64,000 nucleotides of DNA, from contig NZ_CP014845.1 in the NCBI RefSeq assembly GCF_001598055.1, positions 2,046,001-2,110,000 on the forward strand. The letters run 5' to 3'. This DNA comes from Cupriavidus nantongensis (lineage in GTDB: Bacteria > Pseudomonadota > Gammaproteobacteria > Burkholderiales > Burkholderiaceae). A program made the translations under genes and the position numbers. This document shows, in pieces, positions 25,908-34,695 of the stretch. The stretch's first letter is position 1, and every line of letters starts with the position of its first letter. The notes under the pieces were generated by a model, which made no database searches, had not been told where the DNA came from, and was given only the letters and a program-made list of their open reading frames with translations.

Positions 25908-27062
25908 ATGTCAAAGCAGTGGAAGATGCGGCTGGCCAATTTTTGCATCAGGGCCTATCGCCTTCTTGGTACCGGCACCAAAGCTGCACGGCCGCCCGTC
26001 CACGAGCAGCAATTCAGCCGGATCGTTGTGTTCTCGACTACGGCCCTGGGCGACTTCATGTTGAATACCCCTGCCATCCGGGCGTTACGCGCGAGATATC
26101 CGGACGCCGGTATTACGCTGGTGGCCAATCCAAGGAATCGGGACCTGGTCAGCGCATGCCGATACGTCAACGATATCGTGTTCTGGGACCATAAGGCCAA
26201 GAGCCTCGTAGCCACCATCTGGCGGCTGCGCAAGCGCAAGCCGCAGCTGGCGGTCATCCTGCACTCCAAGGCGCCTTATGATTTGATCGCGGCGGTTTTC
26301 GCCGGTTGTTCCTGCCTGTTCAAGAACATCTACGATGGTGAACCGCCCGGCCAGGAACGGTGGCTCGATGCCGCTACCTGGACGCGTGACGAAGGGCACC
26401 TGATTCAAAGCAAGCTCGACCTGGTTGGTCATTTGGGCTGCGACACAAGCGACACTGAAATGTTCGCGCCCGTCCGTCCTGCCGTTGCAGTATCGCCAGG
26501 ACACCGTGTTATCGGTTTCCAGTTAGGCGCATCACAGCCGATCCGGTGTTGGCCGATCGGACATTTCGTCAAGCTGGCCAAAGGGCTGCTGGCGGAAGCG
26601 GACGACGCCGTGATCGCGCTGATCGGATCCGACAAGGAAAAAGGCCTGGCGGACGAGGTCATGGCCGGGCTGACGCCGCAGGAAAGGCAACGTGTGGTCA
26701 GCTACGTCGGTCGAACCTCGCTGCCCACGCTGCTTTCCGTGATTCAGGGGATGAAGGTGCTTGTCACCGGCGATACAGGCCCGCTCCATTTGGCTATTGC
26801 GCTCAAGGTAAGGACCGTCAGCCTCTTCGCCACCGCGAGTCCAACAAAAACCGGGCCCTATCAGGACAAGGCCTTGCACAAGGTATTGCGCGCGGCGATC
26901 GACTCCCGGGCGCTTACCGAGGTGGAACGCATGCATCCGATGGCGCTTATTGAGGTCGACGAGGTACTAGGCTGCGTCATCGGCTCGATGAGCGGTGCCG
27001 ATCCAAAATATCCGAAGCTGGCCCCTCGGGTGGCGCCAAGACCAGAACTGGCGCTCCATTAA
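25908..27062 (+). CDS. Glycosyltransferase family 9 (heptosyltransferase-like)
   Basis: 384 residues. GT9/ADP-heptose:LPS heptosyltransferase features: RIVVFSTTALGDFMLNTPAIRAL near residue 38, LTPQERQRVVSYVGRTSLPTLLSVI near 256, and the donor-binding VTGDTGPLHLAIAL near 290. The likely role is transfer of a sugar during LPS or surface glycan assembly on the cytoplasmic face of the membrane. It stands alone, with no LPS genes alongside, and its codon use is less GC-biased than the genes to the left, which suggests transfer. Confidence 0.85.
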   Translation: MSKQWKMRLANFCIRAYRLLGTGTKAARPPVHEQQFSRIVVFSTTALGDFMLNTPAIRALRARYPDAGITLVANPRNRDLVSACRYVNDIVFWDHKAKSLVATIWRLRKRKPQLAVILHSKAPYDLIAAVFAGCSCLFKNIYDGEPPGQERWLDAATWTRDEGHLIQSKLDLVGHLGCDTSDTEMFAPVRPAVAVSPGHRVIGFQLGASQPIRCWPIGHFVKLAKGLLAEADDAVIALIGSDKEKGLADEVMAGLTPQERQRVVSYVGRTSLPTLLSVIQGMKVLVTGDTGPLHLAIALKVRTVSLFATASPTKTGPYQDKALHKVLRAAIDSRALTEVERMHPMALIEVDEVLGCVIGSMSGADPKYPKLAPRVAPRPELALH

Positions 27063-27187
27063 GGGCGAACTGATTCCGCGGCATCGAGACCAGACCTTTC
27101 CGTCTGGCCTTGTCAATTCCGGACCTCCGGCAGCCGGTCAAACCGGGGCGAGTGTTGCGAGGCCGCATGGGGACTGGTGAGTCGTGC

Positions 27188-27295
27188 AAATTAACTTTGG
27201 ACGAAATGCCTCGTAAGTCTTTGATTCTTCGTTGCCATCGGTAGGACCGCACTACCAAAGTTCTTACGAGAAGTGCGCCGGCTGGAAATTAACTT
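27188..27295. repeat. Short repeats in a decayed intergenic stretch
   Basis: The 10-mer AAATTAACTT occurs at 27188-27197 and 27286-27295 in the same orientation, and an 8-bp inverted pair (CTCGTAAG / CTTACGAG) lies between them at 27210-27217 and 27263-27270. They might be the remains of mobile-element ends, or chance. No gene is supported from 27063 to the amidase remnant. Confidence 0.3.
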
Positions 27296-27488
27296 CTTAC
27301 ACATATTTGGAGTTCTTGACCAGCCGGCACCGCCTCGTACGCGAACAGACAGTCCCAGCCCGTTAGAAAGCGACTGCCGGGCTCTCAGACTGAATGACCA
27401 AAGCGAAGCTCCGCCACAGCGGTGGAGCTTGACAGGCCTTCGCTCCTCGCCGCCGGGGCCTGGTGGGAGGGCAAGACAGTCACCGGCG

Positions 27489-27835
27489 AACTTTAGTCTG
27501 ACGGGAGTCAACAAGCACTATGGCACCCCGACCCATCCGGCCAGTCCCCAACGGCTGCCTGGTGGGTCCTCTTCAGGTCCGCAGTCGCCGTGGCCAATAG
27601 CGATACCAATATCGGGCTCGCGACCAACTGCGGTGGCTCAGCCCGATTGCCTGCCAGCAATTGCGGCATCTGGGGCATGCGCCCTACTCACGGCATTCTA
27701 GAAGGAACGGCCGGCTTCCCGCTGGCGCCGAGCTTCGACACGGTGGGCTGGTTCGCTCGCTCAGCAAACGTGCTGGCTCGGACTCTCGCAGTGCTCCTGC
27801 CTCTTGACCACTTGTCGCGCCGGCATCCTATTTGA
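27489..27835 (+). pseudogene. Frameshifted amidase fragment
   Basis: Amidase-signature sequence is split between two frames. Frame one gives SLTGVNKHYGTP and then PGGSSSG, ending at 27578; frame two resumes with SAVAVANSDTNIGLATNCGG, RLPASNCGIWGMRPTHG and PSFDTVGWFAR. Restoring one T after 27578 joins the halves. The segment covers the Gly/Ser-rich catalytic centre of the family; the N-terminal part with the catalytic Lys and the C-terminal half are both missing, so the gene is dead. Confidence 0.8.
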
Positions 27836-27947
27836 TCCCCGAAGATTCGGTTGCCGTATGTGACCTAATGGTTCAGACCGCATTTAGACAGCTACAGCGC
27901 CAGCTCGCACGCATGGTTGGGCGCTCCGAAACTACAGGAGAAGTCGA

Positions 27948-28121
27948 ATGAACCCGGAAAACAGGCGGCGAGTTGACGAATACCGTGCCTTTTTGCTAAG
28001 CCATTGTCGCACCGCGGCCTACGCGGACTATGGCGGCATCGCTATCGAACGGCATCGTGCCGCGCCGCCGGAAGCTTACTGGTCAGATGATGACCTGCTC
28101 GCGCAGTTAGACAACGCTTGA
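27948..28121 (+). CDS. 57-residue hypothetical protein
   Basis: A short ORF with a good ribosome site (CAGGAG, 8 bp before the ATG). The product begins MNPENRRRVDEYRAFLL and ends WSDDDLLAQLDNA; it is soluble, charged and probably helical. I do not recognise it. The SD sequence and clean start are the only support. Confidence 0.5.
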   Translation: MNPENRRRVDEYRAFLLSHCRTAAYADYGGIAIERHRAAPPEAYWSDDDLLAQLDNA

Positions 28122-28265
28122 GTGAATAGCAACGCGCTGACCTCTGGGGCCTGTTGCCACAAATAGCAAGTGGCTGTCGCTACTCAGCAACGAGCCGCTG
28201 GCTCTCCATTCTGTTCGACTAGACTGACGGTTAGCGGCTAACAAAGCCGGCAGTCAGGAGGAGCC

Positions 28266-28532
28266 ATGGAACGTACGGCCATTATTGCTGGCGTCGTGTT
28301 GGGGGTGCTTGCCTATGTCACGCTGAGGATTCGACATAGGTACCGCTTGTTTTGCCAATCTCATCTACTGCTCCACGGCCTTGTACTGACACCGGTGGCG
28401 GGCAATAAAGTCGCGATAGTCGGGTATCGAGATGGCCACGACATCAGCGGCGTTGTGGCCGCGGCCGACATCGTCTACAAGATAGATTCACATCCGAAGA
28501 AGAAATTCGTCCACTGGAATCCTGACCATTAA
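28266..28532 (+). CDS. Hypothetical protein with N-terminal membrane helix
   Basis: 88 residues, preceded by AGGAGGAGCC, a very strong ribosome site. The first 20 residues (IIAGVVLGVLAYVTL) form one membrane helix, followed by RHRYR, so the C-terminal 65 residues should face the cytoplasm. The rest contains a beta-rich stretch (GLVLTPVAGNKVAIVGYRDG) but no known domain. Unidentified. It converges with the GNAT-like gene. Confidence 0.6.
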   Translation: MERTAIIAGVVLGVLAYVTLRIRHRYRLFCQSHLLLHGLVLTPVAGNKVAIVGYRDGHDISGVVAAADIVYKIDSHPKKKFVHWNPDH

Positions 28533-28537
28533 GGTGG

Positions 28538-28927
28538 TCACAGCCGTCGACACATATAGTGCGTGTGCGCGCCAAACCTACGAAGAAAATCCCGCGACAA
28601 CAGCATCTCTCTAACGATGCTGTCCGCTGGGGTTAGTGTGAAGCCGTAGCGAGCAAAGAAGCCAGGATGCTCGTCGGTCAAGACGATGGCCTTAGAGCAG
28701 CCGTGCGAACGAGCTCGCATCAGCAGCGCGCTGACGATGTGTGTGGCCAGCTGGTGACCGCGGTATTTCGGTAGCACCGCAACCGCGTGAATGACGAAAG
28801 TCTGGCCATGCTGTTCGCCGCACGCACAGCCGACCACCTTATCCCCAACGCCTGCGACATGCTGAAGCGGTGTGGCTTCACTGCCTTCGGGAAGTGACAG
28901 GCCGCATGCTGCCAATACTTCTTTCAC
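28538..28927 (-). CDS. GNAT-type N-acetyltransferase
   Basis: 129 residues. The acetyl-CoA-binding loop is visible as VLPKYRGHQLATHIVSALL near residue 52, followed by the family's beta-strand AIVLTDEHPGFFARYGF. The N-terminal strand (GDKVVGCACGEQ) is short, so the fold may be slightly reduced. Substrate unknown. The start is just after palindromic repeat DNA. Confidence 0.65.
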   Translation of the reverse strand: MKEVLAACGLSLPEGSEATPLQHVAGVGDKVVGCACGEQHGQTFVIHAVAVLPKYRGHQLATHIVSALLMRARSHGCSKAIVLTDEHPGFFARYGFTLTPADSIVREMLLSRDFLRRFGAHTHYMCRRL

Positions 28928-29003
28928 TGCCTCGAGGGGGACACTTTCCCGCTCCGCTTTACGTCAAGGCGTTCGTCAGCTGAAGCTCGAAGGCGGCCTT
29001 CAT

Positions 29004-29070
29004 CTTCCCGAGCGGGAAGTTTTGCCCGCGGGACGCAGGCTTTGTCACGTAAATCTTCCCGCTCGGGAAG
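29004..29070. repeat. Pair of CTTCCCG-N2-CGGGAAG palindromes
   Basis: Two 16-bp units, at 29004-29019 and 29055-29070, each with 7-bp arms CTTCCCG/CGGGAAG around a 2-bp centre (AG in one, CT in the other), so the units are exact reverse complements of one another. A related, less perfect piece lies near 28945. They look like REP-type palindromes. A reading frame across them on the minus strand is treated as spurious. Confidence 0.55.
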
Positions 29071-29247
29071 AAATCCGTGTCCTCGGAGTGGCCAGGACGC
29101 CACGCCTTTGCTATCACCCATGCGGTGGTAGCGCTCTGGCGATAGTGTGCGTCCCTCTGCGGTCACTTCGGCCAACATTCGGCCTGGCCACCAAAATCCG
29201 CTTTACCATCACAGATGGGAACGGAAGGGGTCTTGGCCACATCTGCT

Positions 29248-29544
29248 ATGTCACTGCAACAGAAAATGCGGCTTTTGTCGGCGTGGCTGCCGGCCGGGCT
29301 TCCTTACGTCGAGACTGAAGTCGGCTCCTATCTTTACCTGCACGACGTCCCGTACGAGCTGGAGAGCATCCTTGCTCGTTGGCTACTGCTCCGGCCTGAG
29401 CTTACAGACCGGGATCTCTCAACCTGCGTTCTGGTAGAGCGTGCCAAGGGTTTAGCCATTACCCGGGAAGGATGGGAAAGTTTTGTCTGTTGGATCGTCG
29501 AAACACTTCGAGCCAAGCTTGACGACATGGAGCAAGCCCAGTAG
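29248..29544 (+). CDS. Hypothetical soluble protein
   Basis: 98 residues from the ATG at 29248 (an in-frame ATG at 29215 would add 11). It is acidic and helical, with the segment VGSYLYLHDVPYELESILARWL and a C-terminal helix WIVETLRAKLDDMEQAQ. No domain recognised. No strong ribosome site is seen, so confidence is moderate. Confidence 0.45.
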   Translation: MSLQQKMRLLSAWLPAGLPYVETEVGSYLYLHDVPYELESILARWLLLRPELTDRDLSTCVLVERAKGLAITREGWESFVCWIVETLRAKLDDMEQAQ

Positions 29545-29908
29545 CAACGCCTTCGCGCGAGCGCGGGCGTGGCGGACGGACTCACCGCTCGCCCGGCGTG
29601 GTCCAACGTAGGAAGGCGCGGTAGGCGACAGCGACCCGGATATCACCCCATTGCGCTGGACACTAGCATCCATCCATCCCAAGCCACGCATCCCTAGCGG
29701 GCCTAGCAGCCGCGAGAGCTCATGGTACAGAGCGCCTGACCTGTGTTTTTTGCGGACTGTCCAAATATTGCGTATTGATTAGCCCTAATGTGTGCGTCGC
29801 GGAGCAACCATCCCGATACTCGGCGCCACCAGCGCTAGATGATGGAGCCGTTAGTGGTCGGATACATCGATCTTGACTAGATTGTTGAACTTCATCTTGA
29901 GGTCTCGC
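29545..29908. other. Gene-free stretch
   Basis: About 360 bp between a hypothetical gene and the end of the CoA ligase gene. I see no ORF with a homologue, no hairpin terminator and no repeat. Confidence 0.4.
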
Positions 29909-31531
29909 TTAGCCTGGCGTTCTTGATATCCAGCTCTTGAAGTCTTCCCGAAGCTTGGTTTTCAAGAATTTGCCGGTCGAAGTACGCGGGACGGCATCAA
30001 TGAACGCCCAGTCATCGGGAATCTGCCATTTCGCGAAATGGACTTCGAGGTGCCGGCGCAGTTCCTCTTCGGTGACGCTCTTCCCTTGCTTGACTACCAC
30101 TGCCGCAAGGGGACGCTCATCCCACTTGGGATGCTTGACCGCGATCACTGCGGCTTCGGCGACCGCCGGGTGCGACATGATGGCGTTTTCGATATCCACC
30201 GAGCTGATCCACTCGCCCCCGGATTTGATCAGGTCCTTAGTGCGGTCCGAGATGCGCATGTGGCCCCCCGGGCTGATCGAAGCGACATCACCGGTGCGTA
30301 GCCAGCCATCGACTGTAAATTTGTCAGGATCGGTCGGCGAGTTGTAGTACCCGCCGGTCACCCATGGGCCACGCGCTTGCAATTCGCCTACTGACTTGCC
30401 GTCCCAGGGCAGTGCTTTTTCTTCGCCCATGACACGCAGTTCCACCAGAGGAAGTGGCAGGCCCTGCAGCGCTCTGATCCGATGCTGCTCCTCCAACGGC
30501 AATCCCAAATGTTCTGGCTTGAGCCAGGACAGCGTGCCGACCGGCGACAGCTCGGTCATGCCCCAGCCATGCTTGATCGACAGGTCATATTTCTCGAAGG
30601 CAGTGATCATCGCCGGCGGTGCGGCTGAACCACCGACCATCATGCGCATACCTTTCTTCAATTTCCAGCGCGTGGGCTCCGCTTCAAGTGCCTGCAGGAT
30701 GGTGAGCCAGATGGTTGGCACGCCCATGGCCAGCGTGACCCCTTCGTTTTCCATCAGGTCCAGCAGATCAATCGCGCCCATGTGCTGACCCGGATAAACC
30801 TGGGCGGCGCCCACCATCACCGCCGCGTAAGGCACGCCCCAGGAATTGGCGTGGAACATTGGCGTGACCGCTAGCACAGCATCCATTACCGACAAGTTCA
30901 GGCAGTCCGGCAACGCCACGCCCAGCGCATGCAGTACCGTGGAGCGGTGCGAGTACACCACGCCCTTGGGGCGGCCGGTAGTGCCAGAGGTGTAACACAT
31001 GCCGCAGGCAGCATTCTCGTCCAGTTCGGGATAGCGGTAGTTGAAGGCATCGCGATCGATGAAGCGCTCGTAATTGTCGTAGGATTCCGGCACCGGTGCG
31101 CCGGTGGTGGGTACCACGATGATGCGCTCAAGCTTCACTTTCGGCTTGACTTTCTCCATTAGTGGAATCAAAACATCGTCGACGATTAGGATGCGGTCCT
31201 GCGCATCGTTGATGATGTAGGCAATGTCTTCCGGAGCCAGACGCAGATTCAGAGTATGCAGCACCGCGCCAGCGGCCGGAATGCCGAAATACGCTTCGAG
31301 ATGGAAGGCATGGTTCCACATCAATGTTGCCACGCGGTCACCTGGCTTAATGCCAGCTTCCAATAGTGCCGCAGCCAGTTGCCGACTGCGCCGGTACAGC
31401 GCCGCGTAATTGGTTCTATGCAAGGACTTGTCCGGACGGCGCGATACTATCTCACGGTTCCCGAAAATCTGGTTGCCGCGCTCAAGGATCTGATTGACCG
31501 TCAACGGCATCTGCATCATCGTGCTGCGCAT
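29909..31531 (-). CDS. Acyl-CoA synthetase, medium/long-chain type (DmdB-like)
   Basis: 540 residues from MRSTMMQMPL, with GGAG 7 bp upstream. ANL-superfamily motifs: P-loop CYTSGTTGRPKGVVYSHRS near residue 180, HGWGMTELSPVG near 323, RTGDVASISPGGHMRISDRTKDLIKSGGEWIS near 410, and the C-terminal catalytic Lys in TSTGKFLKTKLRED. It activates a carboxylic acid with ATP and CoA. Overall it resembles the DmdB/medium-chain group of fatty acyl-CoA ligases. It lies 43 bp downstream of a LivK-type binding-protein gene on the same strand, which suggests uptake and activation of one substrate. Confidence 0.85.
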   Translation of the reverse strand: MRSTMMQMPLTVNQILERGNQIFGNREIVSRRPDKSLHRTNYAALYRRSRQLAAALLEAGIKPGDRVATLMWNHAFHLEAYFGIPAAGAVLHTLNLRLAPEDIAYIINDAQDRILIVDDVLIPLMEKVKPKVKLERIIVVPTTGAPVPESYDNYERFIDRDAFNYRYPELDENAACGMCYTSGTTGRPKGVVYSHRSTVLHALGVALPDCLNLSVMDAVLAVTPMFHANSWGVPYAAVMVGAAQVYPGQHMGAIDLLDLMENEGVTLAMGVPTIWLTILQALEAEPTRWKLKKGMRMMVGGSAAPPAMITAFEKYDLSIKHGWGMTELSPVGTLSWLKPEHLGLPLEEQHRIRALQGLPLPLVELRVMGEEKALPWDGKSVGELQARGPWVTGGYYNSPTDPDKFTVDGWLRTGDVASISPGGHMRISDRTKDLIKSGGEWISSVDIENAIMSHPAVAEAAVIAVKHPKWDERPLAAVVVKQGKSVTEEELRRHLEVHFAKWQIPDDWAFIDAVPRTSTGKFLKTKLREDFKSWISRTPG

Positions 31532-31574
31532 ACTAATCTCCACTGTTGGTTCATATCACGCGACGCTGTAAACT

Positions 31575-32795
31575 TTACTTTTTCACGAGTGGGCAAGTGC
31601 TTTGTGCCAGCGGCATGAAGGCCTCCTCTCCAGAAATGACGCGCTTGATCTTAACCAAGTCCCATTCCGATCTCGATTCGGACGGCTTCTTGATCTCGGC
31701 CAAGTACATATCCCGGATCATCCGGCCATCTTCGCGTAGGTAAGCATTGCGCAGGAAGAAGTCCGTGAATTTTGTCGCGCGCAGCTGTTTCATCACCGCA
31801 TCCGGATTGTCCGTTCCCGTCGCTTCAATTGCCTTCAGATATTGCATAGTGGCCGAATAGTCGGCAGCATGGGCGAAGGTAGGCATTGTGTTGTTGAGCT
31901 TGTAGAAACGCTGTGACCAATCGCGTGTTTCCTTGTCATAATCCCAGTAGAACGGATCGGTATAGTTCACGCCTTGAGCAGTATCCAGCCCTAAAGCCTT
32001 AACTTCCGTGATCAGGACGACCATGCCTGCAATAGTCGGCTTACCATTCTTGACAAGACCGAATTCGTGGGCCGAGCGGACCGCATTGCTAAAGTCGCCG
32101 CCGGCGTTGGCCAATACAAGTACGTCCGGCTTGGCGGCCTGCGCGGTCACCATGAAGGAGGAAAAGTCGGAGGCATTCAATGGATGCTTGATCGAACCGA
32201 CGACCTTGCCCCCTAGCTTCTCGACGATCGCGCGTGCGTCCTTTTCAAGCGTGTGTCCGAAGTTGTAGGCTGCAGTCAGGAAGAACCAGTTTTTGCCACC
32301 TTCCTTGACGAGTGCATTTGCGGCAGCGGTGGCAAGCGCGTAGGTGTCGTATGCATAGCTTATGCCATAAGGGGAGCATTCTCGCTGAGTGAGCGCGACG
32401 GTGCCGCCGGCAGTGCTGATCGTAATCCGCTTTTTCTCCGCGCCTAGCTTCTGAACCGCAACGGCTACGGCCGAATTCGCCAGATCAATGACCATGTCGA
32501 CCTTGCCGATGTCGAACCACTCGCGTGCCTTGGCTGCGCCAGTATCAGCCTTGTTCAGGTGATCGGCGCTCACAACCTCGATAGGCTTGCCCAGAACTTT
32601 GCCTCCGAAATCCTGTACGGCCATCTGAACGGCGGTAACGCTCCCTTTTCCCGCCCCTGCAGAGTACACGCCCGACAAATCAGTGAGGACTCCGATCTTT
32701 ACTACATCATCTGATACGGTATTGTTCGCCTGCGCATGACAGAGCGAAGCAAAACCGATGGATGCGAGCGCTGTAAAGAGTTTGGCCAATTTCAT
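31575..32795 (-). CDS. LivK-type ABC transporter substrate-binding protein
   Basis: 406 residues. The start ATG at 32795 has AGGAGA at good spacing and opens a signal peptide ending LCHAQAN. The mature protein follows the type I periplasmic-binding fold: VVKIGVLTDLSGVYSAGAGKG near residue 33, ELLSADHLNKAD-like VVSADHLNKADTGAAKA near 70. Proteins of this group bind branched-chain amino acids or aromatic and fatty acids. No permease or ATPase genes are next to it. It shares its promoter region with a divergent MarR gene. Confidence 0.87.
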   Translation of the reverse strand: MKLAKLFTALASIGFASLCHAQANNTVSDDVVKIGVLTDLSGVYSAGAGKGSVTAVQMAVQDFGGKVLGKPIEVVSADHLNKADTGAAKAREWFDIGKVDMVIDLANSAVAVAVQKLGAEKKRITISTAGGTVALTQRECSPYGISYAYDTYALATAAANALVKEGGKNWFFLTAAYNFGHTLEKDARAIVEKLGGKVVGSIKHPLNASDFSSFMVTAQAAKPDVLVLANAGGDFSNAVRSAHEFGLVKNGKPTIAGMVVLITEVKALGLDTAQGVNYTDPFYWDYDKETRDWSQRFYKLNNTMPTFAHAADYSATMQYLKAIEATGTDNPDAVMKQLRATKFTDFFLRNAYLREDGRMIRDMYLAEIKKPSESRSEWDLVKIKRVISGEEAFMPLAQSTCPLVKK

Positions 32796-32876
32796 TGAAT
32801 GTCTCCTGGTTATAGTGAGCCTGAGCAAGTTCTATGATGCCAACGTGAGCCAATATACGAGCGCCTGGCGATTCTT

Positions 32877-32892
32877 GTCAAGAACACTTGAC
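32877..32892. promoter_or_regulatory. GTCAA-N6-TTGAC inverted repeat, copy 1
   Basis: Site in the divergent region between the binding-protein gene and the marR-type gene, about 82 bp upstream of the former. The inner bases extend the arm to GTCAAG/CTTGAC. The same motif recurs beyond the regulator gene at 33528. Confidence 0.6.
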
Positions 32893-33059
32893 TATTTTTC
32901 GGAAGACCTGCGTTGGCGAGGCATATCAGCAGATACAATGCAGAGGCAATCAACCTGTTTGGGTATTGGTGCGACCTGTTCGTTCCGATCACGGTTTAAT
33001 TTCCGGTCAGATTTGCGCGTAAGCTTTGAAAGGTTGCAAATGATTTACATTATGTCGTT

Positions 33060-33506
33060 ATGAAACAGCATAGAGAGCTTCTACGTCACTTGCTCATGGC
33101 GAGGACGGAGTGGATGGAAAAGAGGGTGTTGGAGCGTGCGCATGCCAGCGGGTATGGATTTTTCACGCCGGCAATGAATCGCTTATTTGCCCACCTACGG
33201 GGCCGCCCCGTTGGCATATCTGAGATCGCGCGCGAACTTGGTATATCACGGCAGGCCGTTCATCAGCTGGCCATTGAGGCTGCCAAGCGCGGGTTGGTCG
33301 AATTCGTGCCAAGCGAAGAGGACGGCCGCGTAAAGCTGCTCCGCTTCACTCAAAAGGGATGGGCAATGTCAGATAGCGCCGCCTGCGCCTTCGAGCAGAT
33401 CGAAGACGAGCTGGCCCGCTATATCGGGAAAAAGGATCTCCAAGAATTGAAAAGGATCCTCAGCAAGAACTGGTCCGAGAATGAGAGCAGCCGGGACGAA
33501 CTTTAA
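33060..33506 (+). CDS. MarR-family transcriptional regulator
   Basis: 148 residues. The winged-helix core is visible: VGISEIARELGISRQAVHQLAIEAAKRGLVEFVPSEEDGRVKLLRFTQKG near residues 50-100. It is divergent from the LivK-type binding protein and CoA ligase genes and is flanked by two copies of GTCAA-N6-TTGAC. It probably represses that pair until the acid, or its CoA ester, is present; this is inferred from position. Confidence 0.85.
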   Translation: MKQHRELLRHLLMARTEWMEKRVLERAHASGYGFFTPAMNRLFAHLRGRPVGISEIARELGISRQAVHQLAIEAAKRGLVEFVPSEEDGRVKLLRFTQKGWAMSDSAACAFEQIEDELARYIGKKDLQELKRILSKNWSENESSRDEL

Positions 33507-33527
33507 ATCGGTGCCGACTTTAAACTG

Positions 33528-33543
33528 GTCAACTGCACTTGAC
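33528..33543. promoter_or_regulatory. GTCAA-N6-TTGAC inverted repeat, copy 2
   Basis: Second copy of the motif, 22 bp after the regulator stop codon and just ahead of the LysR fossil. Same arm sequence and same 6-bp spacer as copy 1. Confidence 0.55.
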
Positions 33544-34117
33544 AAATCTGTCCTGCCGCGCTTCATTGCGGCGCATCCCTAGGGGTGAGTTGAGCTGCAG
33601 GTAACCAATCGTGTGGTCGACCCAGTGCAGGGAGGAGTCGATGTGGCATTGCGCGTGCGCGCCAGCCTCGACGATAGCGGCAGCCTAGTGGTCAAGAACT
33701 TGGGGCCGACCCTGGCTGTGCTGGTTGCGAGCCCCGAACTGCTCGATCGCGTCGGGAAGCCAGTGTCGCCAGAAGACTTGCATCGCTTGCCGACAATGGC
33801 GATGGACGCGCCAGTTTGCGCCTAGTCAATCCCAACGGGGAAGCATTTGATCTGCAGCACCGGTCGGTCTACACGGCCGATGACATGCTTATGCTGAAGT
33901 TCGCCGCGTTGCAAGGCACCGGCATGACCGTGCTGCTGGACTACCTCTACGGCGATGAAATGCGCTCGGGCTTACTTGTACCAGTGCTTCCCGGATGGGC
34001 GCCACTGGGGATGAAAGTGCTAGCTGTGTTTCTTCGCGGCCTGGCATGGTGCCGGCCATGCGGCGGTTTCTGGACTTCCTAGCCGACGGCGTCTTGGGTG
34101 AGCGGATTGTCCCGTAA
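33540..34117 (+). pseudogene. LysR-type regulator, effector-domain fossil
   Basis: The substrate-binding domain of a LysR protein can be followed through three frames: LPRFIAAHP, two in-frame stops, then VELQVTNRVVDPVQGGVDVALRVRA, a frameshift near 33800, DGRASLRLVNPNG and MLKFAALQGTGMTVLLDYL, a second frameshift near 34035, and VPAMRRFLDFLADG to the stop at 34117. The DNA-binding N-terminus is gone. The sequence is otherwise a good match to the family, so decay is recent. Confidence 0.82.
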
Positions 34118-34695
34118 GGAGCGTATGACCGGATGTCTGCTTGTGGCCGGGTCTTGCCTGCTCACGTACGCTTTGATGCGTCTGATGTTTTATGTGAAGC
34201 GGTCATTGCCGAAAGAACGGGAATTCGTCTCAGTGCGGCCCAATTGCGCGTTCGAGGCTTCGTCATCTCGATGGTGGCTATACGGGTCAAACGGTCATCC
34301 GCGTTAACATTCGCTCCGGCAGATGGTCGGCCATAGCGGACGGTTGCCGCCTTGGCGGCGTGTCTCCGCGCGGTAACGCCAATGGGACTGCAGACCCCGT
34401 GCCGGGGGAGCCCGCGCTGGCGTACTGGGCATGCGAGTGCGGCGGCGTCACGCCGTGTGTGCTGCGAGCGTTCGCACCACAACTAGAACAGCAGCCCTTG
34501 GGCGCATCCGACTTTCACACAAGTCAGGCGGCACACGCCCTGTTGTGCCAGGGCGGAATCCAAACCTACGCCTCCGCGTGACGTGAAGGAATGGATTTCC
34601 CTGTCCAGCGTTGCAAAAAAACCGCTGGCTCTACAGGCTGGGGCAAGTGGGACGGCGCAATGCGGGACTGCGTGTAATTCCCACCCGCAATCGTC
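34118..34695. other. Gene-free or unrecognised stretch
   Basis: Short open frames exist (for example 34360-34581 on the plus strand) but none has a ribosome site or a domain I know. Given the fossil to the left, this is probably more decayed DNA. Confidence 0.4.

Noticed and set aside
28924..29178. 84-codon minus-strand frame across the palindromic repeats
   Set aside because: Its residues mainly translate the CTTCCCG/CGGGAAG palindromes; it has no ribosome site and no domain.
34118..34695. Several short ORFs between the LysR fossil and the TetR gene
   Set aside because: None has a ribosome site or a recognisable family, and the frames change repeatedly, as in decayed DNA.
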